Positions 35,243-40,312 of a stretch of DNA of 40,312 bases are shown here, in pieces. The notes under the pieces were generated by a model, which saw only the letters and a list, made by a program, of their open reading frames with translations, searched no databases and was not told the DNA's origin. The translations under genes were made by a program, and so were the position numbers. Numbering within the stretch: the stretch's first letter is position 1; the number at the start of each line of letters is the position of its first letter. Origin of the DNA: Neoroseomonas soli (GTDB taxonomy: Bacteria; Pseudomonadota; Alphaproteobacteria; Acetobacterales; Acetobacteraceae); contig NZ_JAAEDM010000044.1 of NCBI RefSeq assembly GCF_018129065.1, forward strand, positions 1-40,312, in the 5' to 3' direction.

Positions 35243-36007
35243 TCAATCGACCGGATCGGTGACCTGGAGCGAGTCGCCGACGGAGATGCGGCCGCCCTCC
35301 AGCACCTCCGCATAGACGCCGAGTTCGGCATGGCCGAAATGTTCCCGGAGCCAGCGCGGCGGATCGGCGTCGCGCTGGCCGGTCAAGGGATTCACCTCGG
35401 TCGCCGGGCAGCGGACGATGCGCTTCACGACGCGCAGCCGCGCCTGCCCCAGCAGGATCTCACGCCCAACGAGATCGAACTCGGCCCAGGGCGCCCCCCC
35501 GGACACATAGACATTGGCGCGGAAGCGCAGCGGATCGAGGCTGGCGCCGGCCGCCTGCTCCAGCGCATGCAGGCTCGACAGCCCGATAATGGAGACGACC
35601 TTCTTCGACACGTCGGAGAAGGTGTGCCCCGGTGATTCCACGAAGCGGGGCGCGCCGCGGGCCTCCTCGCCGAGGAAGCCGGTCAGCAGGGTGGCGATGG
35701 CGGCGCGGCCTTCGGGTGTGCGCGTGTTGCCGACGAAGGGGGACATGCCTGGCAGCCGGATGACGAGCTCGCCGGTCCGGGCATCGAAGGCCGTATGGGC
35801 GAGCGTCAGGCGCGCATTCACCATCAGGCAGGCGAAGTTCCGCTTGGGGAGCCAGGCGGGCGCCGCCGGGTCGAAGGGCGCATCCCCCTGCGCCAGGGCG
35901 AAGCGCCGGTCGTGCGGCAGGGGTTCGCCGGAGCTTAGAGTCACTTCCTCCAGGGCTTCCGCGGTCAGGCCCTTCACCGGGTAGCGGTAGATCGTCTCGA
36001 TGCGCAT
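35243..36007 (-). CDS. MOSC domain protein (mARC-like)
   Basis: 254 aa. An N-terminal beta-barrel domain ([22 protein letters not shown]) precedes a MOSC domain, about 115-250. Cys200 in [16 protein letters not shown] is at the position that ligates molybdenum in mARC proteins; [15 protein letters not shown] and the closing [11 protein letters not shown] are typical. It probably binds molybdenum cofactor and might reduce N-hydroxylated compounds. The ATG at 36007 begins the conserved segment. It converges on the DUF4167 gene with a 13-base gap and is divergent from clpB. Confidence 0.9.
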   Translation of the reverse strand: MRIETIYRYPVKGLTAEALEEVTLSSGEPLPHDRRFALAQGDAPFDPAAPAWLPKRNFACLMVNARLTLAHTAFDARTGELVIRLPGMSPFVGNTRTPEGRAAIATLLTGFLGEEARGAPRFVESPGHTFSDVSKKVVSIIGLSSLHALEQAAGASLDPLRFRANVYVSGGAPWAEFDLVGREILLGQARLRVVKRIVRCPATEVNPLTGQRDADPPRWLREHFGHAELGVYAEVLEGGRISVGDSLQVTDPVD

Positions 36008-36015
36008 GGCGGCCC

Positions 36016-36040
36016 CTTGAACCAGATCAAGGACGCTTAC
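36016..36040 (+). promoter_or_regulatory. Candidate heat-shock (RpoH) promoter of clpB
   Basis: CCCCTTGAA at 36013-36021 matches the heat-shock -35. Sixteen bases after its CTTG (36016-36019) comes CTTAC (36036-36040), close to the alphaproteobacterial RpoH -10 pattern CYTAT. It lies about 80 bases before the clpB start, in the 110-base region shared with the divergent MOSC gene. The -10 match is imperfect. Confidence 0.4.
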
Positions 36041-36117
36041 CACATGCCTGGGCGATCAAGGCGTGCCTGTCGCCCATCCGGGGACGGGGATCGCCTGTCC
36101 GCTCAGGAGAGGGACGC

Positions 36118-38703
36118 ATGGACATCGAGAAGTTTACCGACCGGGCCCGCGGTTTCCTGCAGGCCGCCCAGACCATCGCCATCCGGGAATATCACCAGCA
36201 GGTGAGCCCGGCGCATCTCGCCAAGGCGCTGCTGGACGACGCCGAGGGGGCCGCCAGCGGGCTGATCCGTGCCGCGGGGTCCGATCCCGCGAAGGTGAAG
36301 CAGGCGCTGGAGGCGAGCCTCGCGAAGCTGCCGAAGGTTTCAGGCGGCGGGGCGGGGCAGCCGCAGTTCACCCCCGACATCGTGCGCGTGCTGGATGCCG
36401 CGCAGCAGCAGGCGACCAAGGCGGGCGACCAGTTCGTCGCGCAGGACCGTCTGCTCGTTGCGCTCGCCGCCAGCGAGGGCGAGACGGGGCGCGCCTTCCG
36501 CGACGCGGGCGCCGATCCGCAGCGGCTGGAGAAGGCCGTCGCCGACCTGCGCAAGGGCCGCACGGTCGGCAGCCAGAACGCCGAGGAGTCGTTCGACGCG
36601 CTGAAGAAGTACGCGCGCGACATCACCGAAGCTGCGCGGCAGGGCAAGCTCGACCCGGTGATCGGGCGCGACGAGGAGATTCGTCGCTCCATCCAGGTTC
36701 TGGCCCGACGCACCAAGAACAACCCGGTGCTGATCGGCGAGCCCGGCGTCGGCAAGACGGCGATCGTCGAGGGCCTGGCACTGCGCATCGTGAAGGGCGA
36801 CGTGCCGGAGGCACTGAAGGACAAGAAGGTGATGGCGCTCGACCTCGGCGCCATGGTCGCGGGTGCGAAATACCGCGGCGAATTCGAGGAGCGCCTGAAG
36901 GGCGTGCTCCAGGAAGTGGAGCAGGCCGAGGGCGACATCATCCTCTTCATCGACGAGATGCACACGCTGGTGGGTGCCGGCAAGGCGGATGGGGCGATGG
37001 ACGCCTCCAACCTGCTGAAGCCGGCGCTGGCGCGCGGCGAGTTGCACTGCATCGGCGCGACGACTCTCGACGAGTACCGCAAGCATGTCGAGAAGGACGC
37101 GGCGCTGGCGCGGCGCTTCCAGCCGGTCTTCGTGGGCGAGCCGAGCGTCGAGGACACCATCTCGATCCTGCGCGGCATCAAGGAGAAGTACGAGCTGCAC
37201 CACGGCGTCCGCATCACGGACAGCGCGCTGGTGGCGGCGGCGACGCTGTCGAACCGCTACATCACCGACCGTTTCCTGCCGGACAAGGCGATCGACCTGA
37301 TCGACGAGGCGTCCTCCCGCCTGCGGATGCAGGTGGATTCGAAGCCCGAGGAGCTCGACGCGATCGACCGCGACCTGATGCGGCTGAAGATCGAGCGTGA
37401 GGCGCTGAAGAAGGAGCAGGACGCGGCTTCGAAGGACCGGCTGCAGAAGCTCGAGAAGGAACTCGCCGACCTCGAGGAGCGCTCGCGCGAGATGACGCAG
37501 CGCTGGGAGGCCGAGAAGGGCAAGGTCGTCGAGAGCCAGAAGCTGAAGGAGCAGCTCGACAAGGCGCGGACCGAAGTGGAGCTGGCGCAGCGCAAGGGCG
37601 ACCTGACCAAGGCGTCGGAGCTGCTCTACGCCACCATTCCGCAGATAGAGAAGAAGCTTGCCGAGACCGGCGACGACGATGCGCGGCTGGTGAACGAAGC
37701 AGTGACCGAGGAAGGCATCGCGGCGGTCGTCTCGCGCTGGACCGGCGTGCCGGTCGAGAAGATGCTCGAGGGCGAGCGCGCCAAGCTGCTGCGCATGGAG
37801 GACGAGCTGCGCAAGCGCGTCGTGGGCCAGGAGGAGGCGCTGGAAGCCGTCTCCAAGGCCGTGCGGCGGGCGAGGGCGGGGCTGCAGGATCCGGGCCGTC
37901 CGATCGGGTCGTTCCTGTTCCTGGGTCCCACCGGCGTCGGCAAGACCGAGCTCGTGAAGGCGCTGGCGCAGTACCTGTTCGACGACGAGCGGGCGATGAC
38001 GCGCATCGACATGTCCGAGTACATGGAGAAGCACGCCGTCTCCCGCCTGATCGGCGCGCCCCCGGGCTATGTCGGCTATGACGAGGGCGGTGCGCTGACG
38101 GAGGCGGTGCGGCGCCGGCCCTACCAGGTCATCCTGTTCGACGAGGTCGAGAAGGCGCACGAGGATGTGTTCAACATCCTGCTGCAGGTGCTCGACGACG
38201 GGCGGCTGACGGACGGGCAGGGGCGGACGGTCGACTTCCGCAACACGATCATCGTGCTGACCTCCAACCTCGGCAGCCAGGCGATCGCGGAGTTGCCGGA
38301 GAATGCGGAGATCGATGCGGCGCGGCCGGCGGTGATGCGGGCGGTGCGCGAGCGCTTCCGGCCGGAGTTCCTGAACCGGCTGGACGAGATCGTGCTGTTC
38401 CGTCGCCTCGCGCGCGGGGACATGGCCTCGATCGTGGACATCCAGTTGCAGCGGCTGCTGAAGCTGCTCGAGGACCGCAAGGTGAAGCTGGAACTCGACG
38501 ACAAGGCGCGGGAGTGGCTGGCAGAGGCGGGATACGATCCGATCTATGGCGCACGGCCGCTCAAGCGGGTGATCCAGCGGAACCTGCAGGACCGGCTGGC
38601 CGGGCTGCTGCTCGAAGGCAGCGTCAAGGACGGCGACGTGGTGCGCGTGACCGCCTCGCAGGACGGGCTCGAGGTGCGGCCGAGCCTGGCCGAAGCGGCG
38701 TGA
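36118..38703 (+). CDS. clpB: ATP-dependent disaggregase ClpB
   Basis: 861 aa, full length. It pulls proteins out of aggregates with DnaK. The N-domain is at 1-145; the first AAA module has Walker A GEPGVGKT at 207-214 and Walker B LFIDEMHT. The coiled-coil middle domain, about 400-530, is Lys/Glu-rich ([18 protein letters not shown]) and marks ClpB rather than ClpA/ClpC. The second AAA module has GPTGVGKT near 603-610, and the C-terminal domain ends in LAEAA. The ATG follows GGAGAGGG. A possible heat-shock promoter lies upstream. Confidence 0.98.
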   Translation: MDIEKFTDRARGFLQAAQTIAIREYHQQVSPAHLAKALLDDAEGAASGLIRAAGSDPAKVKQALEASLAKLPKVSGGGAGQPQFTPDIVRVLDAAQQQATKAGDQFVAQDRLLVALAASEGETGRAFRDAGADPQRLEKAVADLRKGRTVGSQNAEESFDALKKYARDITEAARQGKLDPVIGRDEEIRRSIQVLARRTKNNPVLIGEPGVGKTAIVEGLALRIVKGDVPEALKDKKVMALDLGAMVAGAKYRGEFEERLKGVLQEVEQAEGDIILFIDEMHTLVGAGKADGAMDASNLLKPALARGELHCIGATTLDEYRKHVEKDAALARRFQPVFVGEPSVEDTISILRGIKEKYELHHGVRITDSALVAAATLSNRYITDRFLPDKAIDLIDEASSRLRMQVDSKPEELDAIDRDLMRLKIEREALKKEQDAASKDRLQKLEKELADLEERSREMTQRWEAEKGKVVESQKLKEQLDKARTEVELAQRKGDLTKASELLYATIPQIEKKLAETGDDDARLVNEAVTEEGIAAVVSRWTGVPVEKMLEGERAKLLRMEDELRKRVVGQEEALEAVSKAVRRARAGLQDPGRPIGSFLFLGPTGVGKTELVKALAQYLFDDERAMTRIDMSEYMEKHAVSRLIGAPPGYVGYDEGGALTEAVRRRPYQVILFDEVEKAHEDVFNILLQVLDDGRLTDGQGRTVDFRNTIIVLTSNLGSQAIAELPENAEIDAARPAVMRAVRERFRPEFLNRLDEIVLFRRLARGDMASIVDIQLQRLLKLLEDRKVKLELDDKAREWLAEAGYDPIYGARPLKRVIQRNLQDRLAGLLLEGSVKDGDVVRVTASQDGLEVRPSLAEAA

Positions 38704-38708
38704 GTGTG

Positions 38709-38737
38709 GCGGCCGGCGGGATCCCCCCGCCGGCCGC
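38709..38737. terminator. Strong hairpin between convergent clpB and M23 peptidase genes
   Basis: GCGGCCGGCGGG and CCCGCCGGCCGC form a perfect 12-bp stem around the five-base loop ATCCC, between two convergent stop codons (43-base gap). It lacks a T-run but is the most stable short hairpin noticed in the window, and it could serve both strands. Confidence 0.6.
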
Positions 38738-38746
38738 GGCTTCGCC

Positions 38747-39997
38747 TCAGTCGGCGGCCATCGCCACTTCCTCGCGCGCGCCGAGGCGCGCAAGGAGGCG
38801 GTCGAGTTGCCGCTGGCCCGTGCGGAAGGCCGCGAGGTCCTGTCCGGCGAGGCGAACGGTCTGCTGCACGTGGCGCGCGGGGTTCACGGGGCGGCCACTG
38901 GCGATGACCTCGTAGTGCAGGTGCGGGCCGGTCGAGAGGCCGGTCGAACCGACCGCGCCGATGACGTCGCCCTGGCGGACGCGGCGCCCGCTGGTGATGC
39001 CGCGGCCGAAGCGGGACATGTGCGCATAGCGCGTCTCGACGCCGCTGGCATGGCGGAGGCGGACCATGAGGCCATAGCCGCCTTCCCGCTTCGCCGAGAC
39101 GACGACCCCATCCGCTGCCGCATAGATGGGGGTGCCCGTCGGGGCGCCGAAGTCGATGCCCTGGTGCATGCGGTTGAACCCGAGTGCCGGGTGGCTGCGC
39201 ATGCCGAAGCGGGAGGTGACGCGCGCCCCGTCGAGTGGGGTGCGGAGGAAGGTGCGGCGCAGGCTTCGCCCTTCCGAATCATACCAATCAGTGTGGCCAC
39301 GCCCGTCCTTGTGCCGCCAGACGGCCAGGGTGCGGCCGGAGAGGGTGAACTCGGCCCTGAGGATCTGGCCGTGGCCGAGGATGTCGCCATCGCCGTCGCG
39401 GTAGCGTTCGAACAGGATCGCGAAGCGGTCGCCTGGCTGCAGGTCTCGCTGGAAATCCACCTGATGGCCGAGCACCCGGATAAGGGAGAGTGCGAGGCCC
39501 CCCGGAAGCCCCGCCCGCGTCATGGCGGGAAACAGTCCACCATCGACGGTACCGCCCGCACGGACGACGAAGCGCTGGCGCGGCGTGAGGGATTCCTCTG
39601 CGTGCCAGCCCCGGCCTTCCCGAGGAAGGACCCGGACGGTCCGGCCGGGCTGGGGCTCGAGTTCGATCTCAAGAAGGGTGGGGGTCTCGTCGGTGCTGAG
39701 GCGGATGCCGACCTCGTCACCGGGGCGCAGGGCGCTGGGAGGGAATAGCGGCGCCAGGGCCGTCAGGGCGGCGTGAGCCTCGCCGGCATCGACGCCGGCG
39801 CTGGCGAGCAGGCCTCCAAGGGTGTCCCCGCGCCGAACCAGGAGGACCCGTTCGTGGAAGCGCGGGGCCTGTTCCGCCGGTTCGGCGTCCTCGGCCACTG
39901 CTGCCGGCGGCTCCAGGGCGGGCTGGGAGCGCGCCGAGCCAGCCGCGAGGAACAGCGCAGAGATGGGAAGAATGGCCAGGGCCAGGCGGAACGGCAT
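38747..39997 (-). CDS. M23 family metallopeptidase (peptidoglycan hydrolase or activator)
   Basis: 416 aa from the ATG at 39997, which gives a standard signal peptide (MPFRLALAILPISALFLAAG, cleavage near SARS). A GTG/ATG further up (40063) would add a 22-residue basic extension. Residues about 45-100 look LysM/OapA-like (VLLVRRGDTLGGLLASAG). A beta-rich domain follows, then LytM/M23 at about 255-370 with the zinc ligands His278 and Asp282 (HQGIDFG) and His361 (GPHLHYE), plus His326 (RYAHMS). All are intact, so it should be an active cell-wall endopeptidase in the periplasm. The architecture matches MepM/YebA-type enzymes. Confidence 0.93.
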   Translation of the reverse strand: MPFRLALAILPISALFLAAGSARSQPALEPPAAVAEDAEPAEQAPRFHERVLLVRRGDTLGGLLASAGVDAGEAHAALTALAPLFPPSALRPGDEVGIRLSTDETPTLLEIELEPQPGRTVRVLPREGRGWHAEESLTPRQRFVVRAGGTVDGGLFPAMTRAGLPGGLALSLIRVLGHQVDFQRDLQPGDRFAILFERYRDGDGDILGHGQILRAEFTLSGRTLAVWRHKDGRGHTDWYDSEGRSLRRTFLRTPLDGARVTSRFGMRSHPALGFNRMHQGIDFGAPTGTPIYAAADGVVVSAKREGGYGLMVRLRHASGVETRYAHMSRFGRGITSGRRVRQGDVIGAVGSTGLSTGPHLHYEVIASGRPVNPARHVQQTVRLAGQDLAAFRTGQRQLDRLLARLGAREEVAMAAD

Positions 39998-40180
39998 GAG
40001 GGCGATGTGCCTCCGAATCTGCTTGGGACGCGAGGAACGAGCGGCCTTCCATCGGGCGCACATTAAAGCCCGTCAATCTTCTCTCGCTGGCTCACGACGA
40101 TTCGATGAAATCGGGATCAAGAGACTAAGCCATGCGTCCTGCGCATATCGTGCAGAAGGGTGCCCCAGCACGAAACCCGT

Positions 40181-40209
40181 TTGACACACACCGGGGAGGC
40201 CCGTAGAAA
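40181..40209 (+). promoter_or_regulatory. Near-consensus sigma-70-type promoter at the right edge
   Basis: A perfect -35 TTGACA (40181-40186) is followed after exactly 17 bases by TAGAAA (40204-40209), four of six matches to TATAAT. Downstream, a GC-rich leader continues to the window end with a hairpin CCCGC/GGCGGG-type stem (40270-40287) followed by TTT. Such a strong promoter with a long leader would suit a stable-RNA operon or a highly expressed gene beyond the window. What it drives cannot be seen. The DNA from 40064 to 40180 holds no gene. Confidence 0.5.
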
Positions 40210-40312
40210 CCCCCCACGCCGCTGATGCGGGGTCTTGATCTTCCCGGGTTGATCCGGTAAGTTCTTCGGCCCGCTGAGGCAGGCGGGTTTCGCTGGATAG
40301 GCGATGTGGTGA

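Overview
This is a GC-rich alphaproteobacterial chromosome segment. Gene content and order (purC-purS-purQ, purL-bolA-grxD, comF-grxC-DUF1178-ubiG-lysC, ispG-hisS-prfA-prmC, a RodZ-like protein, DUF4167) fit Rhodospirillales, most likely Acetobacteraceae (Roseomonas-like). That placement is inferred from layout and protein character, not from a search. Nearly all of the window is dense housekeeping sequence on both strands. No rRNA, tRNA or CRISPR array is visible.

Layout. 1-5300: the end of a CydC-like ABC exporter gene, a small heat-shock protein, a radical SAM enzyme, an OmpA-like lipoprotein, RecQ and a periplasmic protein of unknown function. 5376-8194 (minus): purL-bolA-grxD. 8252-10851: an accessory segment with a stand-alone transposase-type HTH protein, a 344-base AT-rich non-coding stretch bounded by a 14-bp inverted repeat, and an AT-rich operon. 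That operon encodes a 151-aa protein that looks RNase H/RuvC-like, a 347-aa Ser/Thr kinase and possibly a 64-aa coupled protein. 11313-11990: an isoaspartyl methyltransferase-family gene. 12028-13994 (minus): purC-purS-small membrane protein-purQ. 14124-20903: an NRDE protein, a Tyr/Pro-repeat secreted protein, purB, TerC, a lipoprotein, a secreted trypsin-like protease, RadC and methionine aminopeptidase. 20979-26128: an NDUFAF5-like methyltransferase, a four-domain rhodanese protein, ComF, GrxC, DUF1178 and UbiG. 26274-34522: lysC-NMO, a RodZ-like protein, then ispG-(159 aa)-hisS-prfA-prmC with stop/start overlaps. 34765-39997: DUF4167, a MOSC protein, ClpB and an M23 peptidase. The window ends in what looks like a strong promoter reading rightward.

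How the genes work together. Five purine-synthesis products are here. PurS, PurQ and the short form of PurL together make FGAM synthetase, while PurC and PurB act later in the pathway. purQ and purL, usually close neighbours in this group, are split by the 3.8-kb segment carrying the kinase operon and the pcm-family gene. BolA with the CGFS glutaredoxin GrxD forms an Fe-S/iron-handling pair, and GrxC is a separate dithiol glutaredoxin. hisS-prfA-prmC joins tRNA charging, release factor 1 and the methylase that modifies release factors. Hsp20 and ClpB are the heat-shock chaperones.

The best candidate for an undescribed system is the AT-rich operon at 9166-10851: a predicted active eukaryotic-type kinase overlapping an RNase H-like protein with degenerate metal ligands, downstream of a structured inverted-repeat element. 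A role in phage defence or element control is a hypothesis from context only.
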